From: Xylogone sp. PMI_703
Taxonomy: Eukaryota; Ascomycota; Leotiomycetes
Length of the DNA: 64,000 nt
Direction of reading: 5' to 3'
Assembly (NCBI GenBank): GCA_021399445.1
Contig: JAJTUQ010000002.1
Coordinates: 5,456,001 to 5,520,000, forward strand
Under the pieces are notes generated by a model. That model made no database searches and was not told the origin of the DNA. It saw only the letters and a program-made list of their open reading frames with translations. The first letter of the stretch is position 1. Each line of letters starts with the position of its first letter. The translations under genes were made by a program, and so were the position numbers. Shown piece after piece: positions 43,296 through 54,878 of the stretch.

Positions 43296-44820
43296 TATGG
43301 AGGCGTAAACTTAGAAATATTAAGTCACCTGACAGAATAACACGCTGTGTGAGAATATAGAGACTAGACGTGGGTTACAAACAGAGAGCCATGAGACATG
43401 CCAGTGTAGATAATAGACAATTGGCGAGTCTCTCACTCGGCGCAGATATTGCCCTGATGGTGAGGTCTGTTGTCACAATTATATCGTTTGCGGTGTTTCT
43501 GAGTTGGCACATTAGACTCCAATGGGACAAGATCTCTCTACAATTTTCAAATTACATGCTATATCTGATTTGCCCGAGATACGGCTTACATCCGCATTGT
43601 AAATAAATTTACCTTGTGCTACGTAGATTGTAATAATTGGATATAGCTCTCACCGGTGTGCTTGTGTTACCACACTAGGATGATCCATAATCGGTCGGTA
43701 ATGGAAGCTTTTTGGCTGCCAAGAGAGCAGCAGTGGTGTCATTGGGCCGACTTAGCCTGCCTGTGCTACTACCCAACTGCTCCCACAAGGGAAATATTTT
43801 GCTCGTCGTTGACATACTACAAATGTATGGCACATATTGTTGGTGCTCACTTCGTTCTGCAGTTTCAACATGCTTGTCGGAGACCCACTAATTACTCCAA
43901 CCCTATACGGCTTTGCGGGTGACAGCTTCTGTAACCTATCAGTCCTCCTCTTACTTAGACATTACGCCAGCCACTTTCCAGCCATCAATACTTCAGCCAA
44001 TCTCTTTGCCCTTGTGCGCCATAATTATTGAAATACTCCGTACAGCATGTTTATACGCTTCCAGAGAGGTGACAGAATAATCTTTCGCCGGATGCAAGTG
44101 GATGTTACCATCATTACCATCATCACCGTACAATTTGCATGAATATTACAAAACACACAGCAGTTTGAATGGCCTCGCATAGCAAGGTCCTCTTGGATAA
44201 TTCTAGTGAGACAATAGTTATTTATGGTCTGATGGTAGCATGGAAATCTGTTTTCCTGATGCAGCAGCCTAAAACACTCGTATCTACACCTAGATCTAGG
44301 AAGGGATGAAGGGCGATTTTAATTAACTCCGACTACCCCCTTTCACTTTGTGTTTGCATAGCGCATCAAGCCGTTAGAATTAATGTCGCATTTAGGCTGT
44401 GTTACTGCATCTGCGGATAGAGGTCTGGTAGAATCCGTAGGAGATATGCAATGTATACTGAAGATGACAGTATGATGTTTTAGATTGCCGTTTTACCAAT
44501 ATTCCTAGCATGAGCATGTGATAATATCGGGCCGTGGGGTTTCTGGGATCTGCTGTTTGCAGTCAAAGCTCTCCCGGGGGATGGACACGTATAATGTCAA
44601 GATCTCATTAGGACCTTAGAATAAAAAGTTATTCAAAAATATAAAGAGTGACTCTATTCTAAAGTAACTGAAATCTACAACTGGTTTATATACATGAGAG
44701 CGGTAAGGTTCATGTATACAGCATAAACAAGAGCAAAATACCAGATATATTTCTAATGGACAGGAGGTGTTACAAATCCCAGTTTCGACAAGACCTTAGA
44801 AGACCATTCCGTTGCTGACC
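43296..44820. other. 1.5-kb intergenic region
   Basis: AT-rich, stop-rich sequence without a supported gene. Frames of 64-88 codons near 43650-44030 do not resemble known proteins. Contains the promoter of the HET gene next to 43296. Confidence 0.4.
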
Positions 44821-46548
44821 TCATGGTTGGCAGGGGAAATTTGGTCCACGGCTGCCAGGTCGAGTCTATAAAATTACACCAGTCAGATAAATGGCCCAAT
44901 ATAGAAGCCAAAAGGGATAACTTACGTCAGTGCTGAACCAGGCATTGTGGAAAGTATTATAATCGCAGACTGGAATATTGAGCAGACCAGGTGTGCGAAC
45001 GCCTTGGGTAAAAGGGAATGAGACTTGGTTGCCCGCGCCGTCGATATTATAAGATGGGAAGGGCATTTGGTAGCCTGGCTGGTTTCCGTTCAGCTGGAAG
45101 GCTTGGAAGGCACTGACTGCAAAGTCGTCAATTGTGAGTCCACCGTAGATGTTACTGTTGCCGTTAAGTGTGTCCGAGGTACCGCCTGGGAGATAATCGG
45201 GTGAGCTGGGAAAACGTATAATTAGCTCTTAATTCACACAGTGGTTACGTTTAGAAGGGCTTACTGATTTCCGTCGTCGATGATGCCGAGAAGATATAGA
45301 GTGTTTCCGGGGATAGCGCAGGATCTAGACTTTGGATAGAACTGGGTCAAGAGACTGTTTTCCTGGCTGCAGTCTTGGCTCACCCAACTAGTGAGTAATA
45401 TTAGTATATTGTGGGGAGTTTAAGATGTTAGCAGGCGGACTCACATAACGACAGGGTATAAATTCTCAGTTAGTCTCCACGCCTTGACTGCAAGAAGGCC
45501 GTACATGACGTGTTCGAAGTAGGTCTTGAGGTCGAAACCATCGATAGTAGTGAGAGGCGAGTTCAAGAATTGGCCGTTGGCAAAGAGGTCTTGGGTTCCA
45601 ACAAATGGGTTACCGTCGTAATATCCTCCCTCTTCGGTGATGTCCTTAACCATCTGTGACATAATACTTTGCATGGAATTTACAAGTGTAGACAAGCCGG
45701 ATCCGAGTTGAGCGACATTAATGGCTTGTTGCTCAGCACTGAGGTCATAGTTAGGGGTGGTCATAGCAAATATATAGAGCTGTTAATATGACGTACGCAG
45801 GTAACTGGTCCTTGCCAATGGTGATACCGCCGTTGATGGCAGCAACCAAAGCGCTGGAACCTTTGTCTATGGACTTGCCAGGCGTACCTGCCAGAGCCTT
45901 TACTGTTCCAGCATAGAACCCAACTCCGGCATTGAAGACACCGAATAAAGTGGCAGTAATATCAAGGAAGAGCTTGAGAGCACCATCATCGTGTACCTGA
46001 GGAGGAGCAAACGTGGCTGCAAAAGACGCGATGTTGGGAGCAAGATCAGCCTCAGCGGCAGTGAGCGCATTGTAAAAGTTGAGCCATAACTAAGAAGTTT
46101 AGTTAGTGGTAGATTCATAGATATGTACCCATTTCGGCTTTTAATGAGATCTCACATTGTGGAAGTTAGAGAATGAGTTCAAAATCAGCCACCCTGCTGC
46201 ACTAGTCACAGTTTCGCACTTGCCAACTCCGGCATCACAGGCGCTGGTAATCAGCTGACAATCATAATTTTCATGGCCATTGAAGAAATGGGAAATCTGC
46301 CTATCGAAGGGCTGCGTGCTACCCTTGTTGATACGCTGATCATTGTAGTAGTTTGTAGCGTTGATAAAAGCACCATCCGCCATGGCAGTCTGCCAACGAG
46401 TGTTAGGGTCAACGTTTGGATCCCCAACCTGCCCACATGAGATGGAATGGTCAGCATCTGATGCCCACTCTGGCTTTGGCATAGGGGTAGCCGAGGTCAA
46501 CTGCTGCAATGGAAGGAGAAGTAGAAGACGGGAAGCTGTCTGGCGCAT
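44821..46548 (-). CDS. Secreted protein of unknown function (DUF7872-like)
   Basis: Six-exon secreted protein: 46548-46156, 46089-45797, 45738-45445, 45387-45265, 45205-44926 and 44865-44821, joining in frame to 475 aa. The N-terminus is a signal peptide (MRQTASRLLLLLPLQQL, cleavage probably near SATP). Visible features: ISCGQVGDPNVDPN, a Cys-bearing segment DAGVGKC, a Gly/Ala-rich middle with LGSGLSTLVNSMQSIM, RSCAIPGNTLYLLGIIDDG, and NIPVCDYN near the end, so several cysteines could form disulphides. I do not recognise a catalytic motif. It resembles secreted fungal proteins that I recall under the label DUF7872, to be checked by profile search. The last exon is uncertain: another acceptor 13 nt on gives a longer, unrelated tail. 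Confidence 0.7.
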
Positions 46549-47839
46549 TTTGAATGCTAAGAAAGTCACGAAAAGTTATATATAAAGAGATATAAGAAAG
46601 GCTAGGAAAGATGAAAGAGGAAACACTGAAGCAAGGAAATATTATGTTTTGAATTGGTTGTTAGGAGATGAAGATAGTATTTTGATCGGTCCTCCATCGT
46701 CCTTTTATAATGATAACCGTCTGAGAACACTGTCAGGAAGATCCTTGATCGAACTCTGCGATTTCTATTTTGAATTACGAATATAACTCGGTGAAACTGT
46801 GGTGAGATGTCTACTGATGGGCGGATATAGTCAGACAGAGATCTTGGCAACAATCTTAGCTGAAGGATCAGGGAGCTTCTGCTTCAGCTAAACTACTGTT
46901 GCATAAGAATAGCATACATAGGGAAATGAGGTGGTGAGATACATCTTGGTCGCGCCCCTGTACAGGGTTAAATCTGCGAGGAGTTTATTTGCGAGGAGTT
47001 TTACCCACAAGGCTGACAATGGAGAATATTCCACGCACGTGGCGTAAGAAGCGTGCACGAACTACTGCCTGTGATTGGTCATAAACGGAATTAGAGTTTG
47101 CCCAACTTCAAGAGCTAAGACCATTTTAGGTTCATGGTGAACGCTTAATTCGATGCCATTGGCTGTCTGTGCGCCACTTCCACTTCATTGGACCATCCAT
47201 CTCTAGTCCTACCAGTGTCGATGCTCGAATTGTGAAGTTGCCGCTTTAGGATTCTGCAGTTTACAGACACGGCGGCAGAGCCTTACTTGTGGAGCTTCAA
47301 GGTTACGCTGTATGGCGCAGCACCAACCGCTAAAACTTGAAGTTCGAAGCATTGTCAGCGGTTTAGATTAATTTTGGGGCCTTATCCCATGTATTGTGCA
47401 TCAGTACAGCCTCAGTCGCAAGATTTAGAGCACTGCCTTCCAAGTCTTTGGTCTTACTATACATTTACCCCTGATATGTCCTCTCACATTCCCATACGCC
47501 CAGTTGGATATGGTCGTGCATTACTGAATGGTATTAGGAGTAGCTGGTTTCCAGAGGGTTTGCCGTTAGAAACCTCGGATCATAGCGGTTACCATATAAT
47601 CTTTACTAATACTAGATAGCTTATATTCGTCTAGACAGATAAATGCTTTATATAATAATTATTAATCTGTGAATGGGGTGTTATGGCTTGAAAAGCTTAT
47701 TGGATATGTCAAAATGTAATAGTACTTATTACAGTTCTGGTTGACACTTTAGACTGCCAGTTCTCATCAACTTCTTATATTTCTGATGTAAGGTACATCC
47801 AAAACAGTCCTGTCCTACGAATCACATGTTGTTGTCCAC
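46549..47839. other. 1.3-kb intergenic region
   Basis: No supported gene. The part next to 46549 is the promoter of the secreted-protein gene; it has a CACGTG-containing palindromic stretch near 47036-47046 and CCATTGG/CCAAT-type boxes near 47156-47195. The rest is AT-rich. Confidence 0.4.
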
Positions 47840-48400
47840 TTATGGTTCAGTATCATAGAAGACCTTCTTGCCGGCATTTGGCGGTGGCAGGATCCCGAGC
47901 TGTTGAAGCGCGCTCATACCACCTTCTTCTCCAATTTCTTTCGTAATCTTGCCATTTTTGAGAGTAAAGATGGTGATACCTGAGAATCTCATCTTCCTTC
48001 CAGTATTTGGCTGATCCAGAGTACCCAACACCAGATCGTCGAATGCTGCTCCTGTATGAGTACCGCCTCCAATCCAGCGACCAGCAACGAAATCCCCTTC
48101 AGCAATCAAGCCATAATCACCGTATGACTCAAAGTAGAGGTCTGGGAATGCCTGCAAATATATTCACTTAACTACCACTGGCTGAATCGACATAAGTGTA
48201 TAGACTTAGTAATTACTCACAGCTTTGAAGTCCACTAGCATCTTCTTTGCCGCTGCTTTCCCATATTTCGGACCGTGCATGGGATATGCAATGACGAAGT
48301 CATCAGCACACAGCTCATCTACAATATTTGGATTGAGTTTGCCCCAGTACTCTTCGAAGTATTTGGATACAACAGCCTTGTTATTCTCTTGGAGGGACAT
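47840..48400 (-). CDS. SnoaL-like / ester-cyclase-type protein
   Basis: Small alpha+beta barrel protein of the SnoaL-like (NTF2-like) fold. Members include polyketide cyclases, but many have no known substrate. Exons 48400-48221 and 48151-47840 give 163 aa, a normal size. The N-terminal helix region reads NKAVVSKYFEEYWGKLNPNIVDELCADDFVIAYP. The barrel follows with AFPDLYFE, IAEGDFVAGRWIGGGTHTGAAF and KMRFSGITIFTLKNGKITKE, and IGEEGGMSALQQLGIL ends it, all typical of ester-cyclase-like proteins. No signal peptide. It sits in a run of minus-strand genes containing a carboxylesterase and a PhyH dioxygenase, but no polyketide synthase is in the window. Confidence 0.85.
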
Positions 48401-49401
48401 GATGTTCTTGGTTTTCGTTGGTTTTGGGTGTTGTTTAATGGATTTTATGTATGAAGCAGGAAGTGTGAAGTGAAGATTGAGAGACAAATGGCCCACATTA
48501 TATACATCAGTCGCTGCCCTCGAAGTTTCCAATTCCTCAATGATAGTTCGTAGTATGTAATCAGATTGCAGCACAATGTCTGGAATTAACAAATGAGGGC
48601 TAAGTGTATTAAGAGCAATATCTGGAATACATCGATGCTGCTTCCAATATAGCAAATCACACGTCTGGCCAATGTATATGATCAAATGCTCATATGATAA
48701 ACTTTCAGAGCGATTTCCAATTGGAGTTTGTCAGACTAACTTAAGCTAACCTGCAGCACGAATCAATTGACGGTTCTTTTTCTGTATGGTTACAGTAAGG
48801 GCTGGATCCCACCACACATTTCCGTGGAAAGCTGGACCAAGATGGGGTAAACAACTCTTAATACTGAAACGATGTTGTTTTGCTGTGGAAGTAACCTATA
48901 GGACACGGGGAATGGCTTAGTAATGATCAGTCCACAGCCTTGTCCCGTCATGACGAAGTAATGCCGGCGCACACACGGTGGTATTCTCTAGGCTGAATTA
49001 GGGCATCAATGAAGATTAGCAAGGGGGGAGATGTATCCGTCGGAATTATATTCTGAGTTTGTTACTGAAGATGAACCTTATTTGGTGAGTGCTGAAGTGC
49101 TAGAGGGTGATAATTCTCCTACCCTCTGTAATCACTCGTTGCGACAGCATTAGCGTATGCTTGGCACATGTTGTATCCTACTTTGCCCTATTTCCACGGG
49201 CTAATGAAGTTGTATGTAGAATGGTTCAGGTATGTTCTATGATCGGACACTAGCTTGTTACTGTACATCCTTTTACAGATACTGCTGACAGAACTGAAGG
49301 CCACGATCTCAAGTTTCTGCGTAGAGGGCTTGAGACTGGGTAGCAATAAAAAAACAATCTTCTTGGAAACTAACACTATTTTTCCAAAGCGTCTGAAGCC
49401 A
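48401..49401. other. 1-kb intergenic region
   Basis: Promoter of the SnoaL-like gene and 3' flank of the carboxylesterase gene. No supported gene; a frame continuing upstream of the SnoaL start has no family resemblance. Confidence 0.4.
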
Positions 49402-51508
49402 TCAAAATAATAACGTTGTCGCGAGAAGGTAAGTTATGCTCAAAAGCGCCATGTTAACACTAAGTCTTGTCTGAGCACCGGAAATCGGTTTGGGCCCTGT
49501 GGTGATAGGCCCTGTTGAATTGGATCCAAGAGAGGTATTATTTGCTTCAGCATCTAGTAGCTGATTAACTTGATCCCAGAAAACACAAGCTGTGTAATCA
49601 ACGTGGCCAGGTATTGGAAGTGCAGAAGAAGTATTAGTCTTGCCCCCAATATTGATTCCTAGTGATCTCTGACTATTCGTATACTCCGGCCAAAAAAAAC
49701 AACTATCTTTATATAATTGTTTTTTATTTAAATCAAAACAACTATCTTTATATAATTTGTTTTTATTTAAAGAATTGTAAGATGCTTGGCCAGTCGTCGT
49801 TGGCTCCCCATTGATGGCCATGTTCGTCCATGCGTTCATTAAGAAGTCACTCAAGGAGCGCTCATCACTTGTCATAGAACAGTTAGCTATCGGAGTGGTG
49901 TGTCCAAAGACAAATGGAATCTCGACAGTGTGTGTCGGGCCAACAATCTGTAATGCCTCTTGCGGTAAGCCCGGAATCCACGGACAGTGAGGAGTATATG
50001 CAAAGTTGTATGTCCAAACACGTACATTGCCCTGTGTAGATGACAAATTTAGACCACGATAGGCGGTGCAGAGATAATTTAGGTCTCCAACAACGGCTGA
50101 CATGGCGTAGAATGCAGGGAAAGGCGTGGAATTAAAGGCTGAAACCGGATATGCCTGTTCAATGAGGGTGGCAATATTTGGTCCAAAATTTTGAACCAAG
50201 AAAGTCTCATAATCGGACAATGTAGCAGAGTCAAGGCCTTTGGTGGTATTGGCAAATTGAAGGAGAGCAAATAGCGCTCCATCCATGGAGGCTTGTGAGT
50301 TCATTAGTGTTGGGTGGAACATAACTACAATATATATATATATATATATATTCGAGGCTCACCGGACCCAAAGATTGAAGGCACTTGGACTCCCACTTGT
50401 GAGGGCTCGTTAGGGATTAGTTTGCCATCAACGTGAGGCTGGAAAGCACTACTTAGTATGGTGCTGGACTGGAGCAATGGAAACGTGTCTGAGTTGAGGA
50501 TGGGTAGGTTGTTGAAGGTGCTCAGTATATCAGCTACTGATACACTGGTAAGGCATTGACGCTACATCAACAGTCAGTACATTACTCTAGTATATGTAAA
50601 TTAATCTACTCACATATGTGGAACTGCAGTTTAGGCCCTTTGCAAAGTCGACACCGAGCGCTTGTGCAGTGTCATTCAGTGGGATATCCCTTCCCCCACC
50701 AGATTCCATGGCCGCAGCCCTCATCAAAGTAGGGGCTTGAGGAAGTGTTGCAACTGTGAATACATCAGTGGCACCCGCAGACTGTCCATGGAGAAGAACT
50801 TTGTCCTGTGTTGCATGCTTAGTCAGTTTCTTTTCCGCTGTTATTCTGTGAGTTAATCTTCACCGGATCGCCTCCAAAGGCAGCGATATTGCCTTGGACC
50901 CATTGCAAACCCGCCAGGATGTCAGAAATTCCCTGATTTCCAGGAATTCCTGCACTTTCAAGAGCTAGAAATCCTAAGGGCCCCACCCGGTAGTTGATAG
51001 AGACAAAGATCGAGCCAGCTGCTGCTACACTGCAACCATCATACAAAGCATCTGATATACCGCCGGCATTATTACCACCTCCATAGATCCAAGCTTTAAC
51101 AGGAAGAGAAGAGCTGTTAGTGGCATTGGAAGGTGTCCATATGTTGAGAAATAAGCTAAGCTGTTAAACTATGATCAATGATCGTTTGATTCAGACATAC
51201 CAGTTCTCAGAGACCGGTGGAGGCTCTGGGAAGAGCATTCCAAACTGAATACAGGCAGGAGCAGCTATAGTTCCATTGAGTGTACCGCCAGGATACTGAC
51301 CAGTGTATGGTTGAGCAAGCTGGAAGCGAGAAGTGCCCACAGGAGATTTGGCATAGGGAATTGACTTAAAAAATCTCGCATTTACACCACCGGAACACCT
51401 GCCGCCATAGATGATGCCAGCTCCAATTGTAACAGATGGAGTATGGGAACCTAGTATGGCAGTGCAAGTCAAGAGAACAAGAGCGAAAGATAATGCCTGT
51501 CCAACCAT
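49402..51508 (-). CDS. Secreted carboxylesterase (type B), probably GPI-anchored
   Basis: Alpha/beta hydrolase of the carboxylesterase/lipase type B family. Exons 51508-51201, 51155-50864, 50805-50614, 50561-50363 and 50291-49402 give 626 aa. Signal peptide at the start (LSFALVLLTCTAIL). Motifs: IPYAKSPVGTSRFQ, ENCLFLNIWTP across intron 1, YGGGNNAG (oxyanion), GGDPDKVLLHGQSAGA with the nucleophile Ser across intron 2, a GSASMDGALF acid region across intron 4, and FGHTTP / CPWIPGLP near the His end. The C-terminus is hydrophobic after a Ser/Thr-rich spacer (ALLSITYLLATTLLF), suggesting a GPI anchor. Oddities: an in-frame 39-bp tandem duplication near 49697-49773, and a (TA)n run in intron 4. 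The catalytic His is not securely placed, so activity is unproven. Confidence 0.87.
49696..49773 (-). repeat. 39-bp in-frame tandem duplication in the carboxylesterase
   Basis: Two AT-rich copies with a 39-nt offset, each encoding a 13-residue unit of the form LNKxxLYKDSCF. They differ at only a few bases over the matching core. The frame is kept, so the protein gains 13 residues. Confidence 0.85.
50331..50351. repeat. (TA)10 microsatellite inside carboxylesterase intron 4
   Basis: Ten TA units lie in the intron 50292-50362. The chosen acceptor (after 50292) is preceded by an ACTAATG branch-like site. A nearer AG would leave a 38-nt intron without a branch site, so it was rejected. Confidence 0.85.
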
Positions 51509-52183
51509 GATGGTCTAGTGTTTGTGCAGTGGGTTAAAGTGTGACAAGATGGTAGTGGCAAGTAATAGCATAGAGGCCGAGAATAGATGAAGTTCTACTG
51601 CTTAAATATATACAGCATCAAGTCGTGAAATAAAAGAATTGTGTACGCGGCACTAAGTGGATTTACATTTGCGGACGCAACATGTAACCCATCGCGTTAC
51701 TATCGAATAGGACGGACTATCAAGGTTACCAGCCACATGTATAGGGAGTACTTCACTTTTGCAGCCACTAAGTGTGGCTCCAATCACATATAGCTCTGCT
51801 CGGAGCTTTAGAAAATCCTGTGCAAATCTCTAGGACACTGATTATGCTGTTCATATTACTATGCAAAATCCACGTAAGACGGTAAGAGTCCCAGGTACTG
51901 GATTTTTCTCCCGCTTTGTGGATTGTGCGGCCGCAATCCCCGGAGATCTAGAAGCCATGGATAGCTACTTTTAGCGTCGTTGCCATACAATCATGACTTT
52001 GATTGGCTTACATCCTTGCCTACGGTATAATATGGATTTAACGAGCCCAGTACTAATAAGCCGTGTGCATACTACTATTATAATGACCTCCTTCATTGGT
52101 GACTGTGTCTACTGGCTCAATTAGACGTAACACAATTCGGGCGGTAGACTTTCCCAAATATGTGTATGGTACCAAATGGGACG
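51509..52183. promoter_or_regulatory. Promoter region of the carboxylesterase gene
   Basis: Upstream region of the minus-strand carboxylesterase. A TTAAATATATAC stretch near 51602-51613 could act as TATA element about 95 nt before the ATG. No other gene is supported. Confidence 0.35.
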
Positions 52184-52475
52184 TAAGGCTGTACGACTGC
52201 CCTGGATCGGTATTCAATGATAAATTATCGTGGAGAGAAACACGCTTGACGCTTTTAGACTATTGTTTACATAGGTACCGAAAGAGCTGTATGCCAAGAG
52301 AGAGCCTGATTAAGCAGGACTTATGCCATCGTCGAAACAACTGATCATAATAGATCCGGAGACGTACCAAATATAACAAATATTTTCCCTCCTTTCTGTG
52401 AGCGAGAGTAGCTGGCAACTGTATTGTATGGATTGGGGTCTTGATTCAAGTATGTAGACTGTGGCTAGTCTTTAA
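52184..52475. repeat. Copy A of a duplicated intergenic block
   Basis: This stretch aligns, with many substitutions, to two blocks farther right: about 54975-55130 and 55726-55910. Matching words include AAGGCTG-ACGACT-GCCCTGG, ATGCCAAGAGAG, CGAAACA-C-GATCATAA, TTTCCC-CTCCTTTCT and GTCTTGATTCAAG. On the minus strand its right end reads like the last codons of the Zn2Cys6 gene (SHSLHT-stop against GHGLHS-stop), so it seems to be a relic of that gene's 3' end plus its downstream spacer. Confidence 0.7.
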
Positions 52476-52865
52476 GTTCAGTAATAATAAGACCGACTTC
52501 GGCAGAGATAGTCCTCCTCATCGGGTAGAGCACGAAGGTATATCTGGTTCTTTCCGACTCGTCTGACTGAAGCTGAGTCTACTGTTAAAATACGCTGATG
52601 CGGTTCATTATATTCTGTTGCGATCCTACCCTGAGTTGAGTAGGTGACTGGATGCTTTATATTACCACTCTTCCCGTTTGTAATGCTACAAGGTAGATAC
52701 ATTCATATAATAGTAAACTATGAAGACAAATTAACAATCTAGTTATTATTGATAGGTAGCCGTACACATATACACATACAAATACACTTAATCAGGACAG
52801 TTTCATACTGGCCTCCTAAAAGCTAACGGTGAGGCGGTATTTACCCAGTGCAACTATTAGTAATA
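52476..52865. other. 3' flank of the DUF3176 gene
   Basis: Contains a 74-codon minus-strand frame (52478-52702) adjoining the duplicated block. It is not recognisable and may be decayed coding sequence. Confidence 0.3.
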
Positions 52866-54878
52866 TCAATTGTAGTTCCCGTTGCCACCGCTCTCTTCCA
52901 TCATGAGTGAGTCTGCATCCATCATATCTACTGCTAAGGTGACGCGTTCAAACCCCGTCACCCTGTCCGTACGAAACTGGACATAAGTGTGCTTTGCGAT
53001 TTCTTCCAACTGATCCTTATCCAGTTTGTCGGATATTGCGGCATCATTAGTAAACCCATAGAAGACAAGCGGTAATGATGATGATTTCCATACAGGCTGG
53101 CCATACCATTTATAGTTTCCAACAACTATAGATATTAGGAGCAGTATACTCAGCACTAGCAGTACTGTTGGAAGAATGAGCCATGGCCAGTCAAACTGGG
53201 TACAGACTGATACACTATTCACGACACCCAGGACATCTGGATTGACGGTATGGTTGATGTCGGTATATAAGCTAAAGCCCACCTCACGCATCTTATTTGT
53301 CACCACCGTCGCAAAGCTCTCCATAGTGTCTGATATTACTGTAATGTTCGAACTGCCACCGCCCCAAAAGGGCTCGAGCCAGAAGGCGGTAGGACAGTGA
53401 AGGACACCTATGGAGTCGTCATTTCCAGCACAGTTGCCAGAAAAGAGTGATTCGCCCATAAAGAGGCGAAATGCCATGGCCGATATACCTGAGAATTTAT
53501 AAAGGCACTCATATGGGACACTAACATTGGCTCCATCAACGGTGAGCGTCTCAAATCTCCGGTTTCCACCCAACAGAGAGAAATTACCAGGAACGTAGAT
53601 TTGATTGTCAATCGGACACTGCTTTTTCACAACAGCATAATCCCGTAGTGTGATGGCCATAGGATGAGGGCCATCACTCGGCTCTATGTACTGAGAGGCT
53701 GGAGCTGTAGATACAATGGTTTCGTCAAGTTGACTGTTGGCAACCAGTGCATAGTAGTTCTTAAGACAAGGATAAAGGGCACATGAAACTGCTAGCGGAC
53801 GCATGTTCCCAAGAAAACCAACGACGTAATTGGTATAGCTACTAGAGCATTCTCCGAATGAAGGGCTGTCGCTACAAGGGGCCGACGTAAGTGTCAGCAC
53901 CGATATATTCACAATAGATTGCGAGGCCGCTGTGACAAAGCTTGGGTTAAAAGATGAAGATGCCCAGCTAAGATCAGACTCCGCTCCTACACTAATAGTT
54001 GTGAAAGGGTCTCTGCCAGAAATTAAGAGCCCACTAGGTAAAGTAAAATTGACCAGGGTGTTTTCATTGTTATGGCCGATTTTAACTGAGGAGGTTGTGT
54101 CAATGCAGCTACTACACATACCAATAGAAGAATGTGTAACGCCTGCGTAGGCCTGAAAGGTGCAATTTCCAGTCGGGCAAAAAACAGAGACAGTTGAATA
54201 ATTGCCCAGCGGGTCAGCCAATCCATTAATCATGGTGCCTTTCATACTGAAGTCGAGGTCGTAGAGCCCGGCACCTGTGCGTGCGTATAATCCATCGAGA
54301 AAATTGGCAGCAGGTAACGATGCATTGAGGTTCGGGAGGTGCTGTTCGCAAGCAAATGTTTTAATAGATTGCTGCATGAATGGTCCAATTGCAAGAGATG
54401 TGATGGTTATGAGTGCTCCAAGAAGTATCATGGCGTTCTTTGGAGCCTGCAAAAGAAGACGAATAGAGCCGAGGGCGCTGTAACTGGCGCTATCGATTCG
54501 ATGCAAGTCCAGCAGAGGTCTCGGCTTCAGAAACCATTCCCATCTCAATTGTCCAATGACTGCAGCAACAGCAACCAAGGTTGTGGCTCGGAATACCGTA
54601 GAGAGAAGAGCAATGAGGGTGTTGAGATTGATGGTAAGTGGCCATCGAGGAACTTCACGCCCGTTGAAATGGACCAGAGTGGCAAATATGGTCAGGAGAA
54701 TTCCTAGGGCAAGCGCAAGAGATAGAATCTCCCAACGCCACTGAAGGAGATGATGGTAACGGGCGGAGCTATCCGTGTGGCCTCGCTGCACTGGAAGAGC
54801 TTCGCTACAATTATCGACTCCACCTTCGACCTCAGATTGTGATAGAATATTGTGCGATTTGTACTGATCCTGCGCCAT
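52866..54878 (-). CDS. DUF3176 family membrane protein
   Basis: Single-exon 670-aa protein of a fungal-specific membrane family of unknown function (DUF3176). The family start is clear: LQWRWEILSLALALGILLTI, then PRWPLTINLNTLIALLST, FRATTLVAVAAVIGQLRWEWF and KPRPLLDLHRIDSAS, with a third helix AMILLGALITITSLAIGPF. A large region (about 180-560) follows with many NxT/S sites and cysteines (CPTGNCTF, CSSCIDTT), evidently on the outside. A final helix (LILPTVLLVLSILLLISIVV) and a short cytosolic tail end it. So it is anchored at both ends, with a glycosylated external domain. Function unknown; copies are often numerous and variable in fungi. Confidence 0.9.
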   Translation of the reverse strand: MAQDQYKSHNILSQSEVEGGVDNCSEALPVQRGHTDSSARYHHLLQWRWEILSLALALGILLTIFATLVHFNGREVPRWPLTINLNTLIALLSTVFRATTLVAVAAVIGQLRWEWFLKPRPLLDLHRIDSASYSALGSIRLLLQAPKNAMILLGALITITSLAIGPFMQQSIKTFACEQHLPNLNASLPAANFLDGLYARTGAGLYDLDFSMKGTMINGLADPLGNYSTVSVFCPTGNCTFQAYAGVTHSSIGMCSSCIDTTSSVKIGHNNENTLVNFTLPSGLLISGRDPFTTISVGAESDLSWASSSFNPSFVTAASQSIVNISVLTLTSAPCSDSPSFGECSSSYTNYVVGFLGNMRPLAVSCALYPCLKNYYALVANSQLDETIVSTAPASQYIEPSDGPHPMAITLRDYAVVKKQCPIDNQIYVPGNFSLLGGNRRFETLTVDGANVSVPYECLYKFSGISAMAFRLFMGESLFSGNCAGNDDSIGVLHCPTAFWLEPFWGGGSSNITVISDTMESFATVVTNKMREVGFSLYTDINHTVNPDVLGVVNSVSVCTQFDWPWLILPTVLLVLSILLLISIVVGNYKWYGQPVWKSSSLPLVFYGFTNDAAISDKLDKDQLEEIAKHTYVQFRTDRVTGFERVTLAVDMMDADSLMMEESGGNGNYN

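Noticed and set aside
44866..45066. Unspliced ending of the secreted protein (66-codon frame)
   Set aside because: The frame reads through a good GTAAGT donor into hydrophobic intron sequence; the spliced form is preferred.
50325..50362. 38-nt version of carboxylesterase intron 4
   Set aside because: Too short for a typical fungal intron and lacks a branch site. The 71-nt version has one and restores the expected family sequence.
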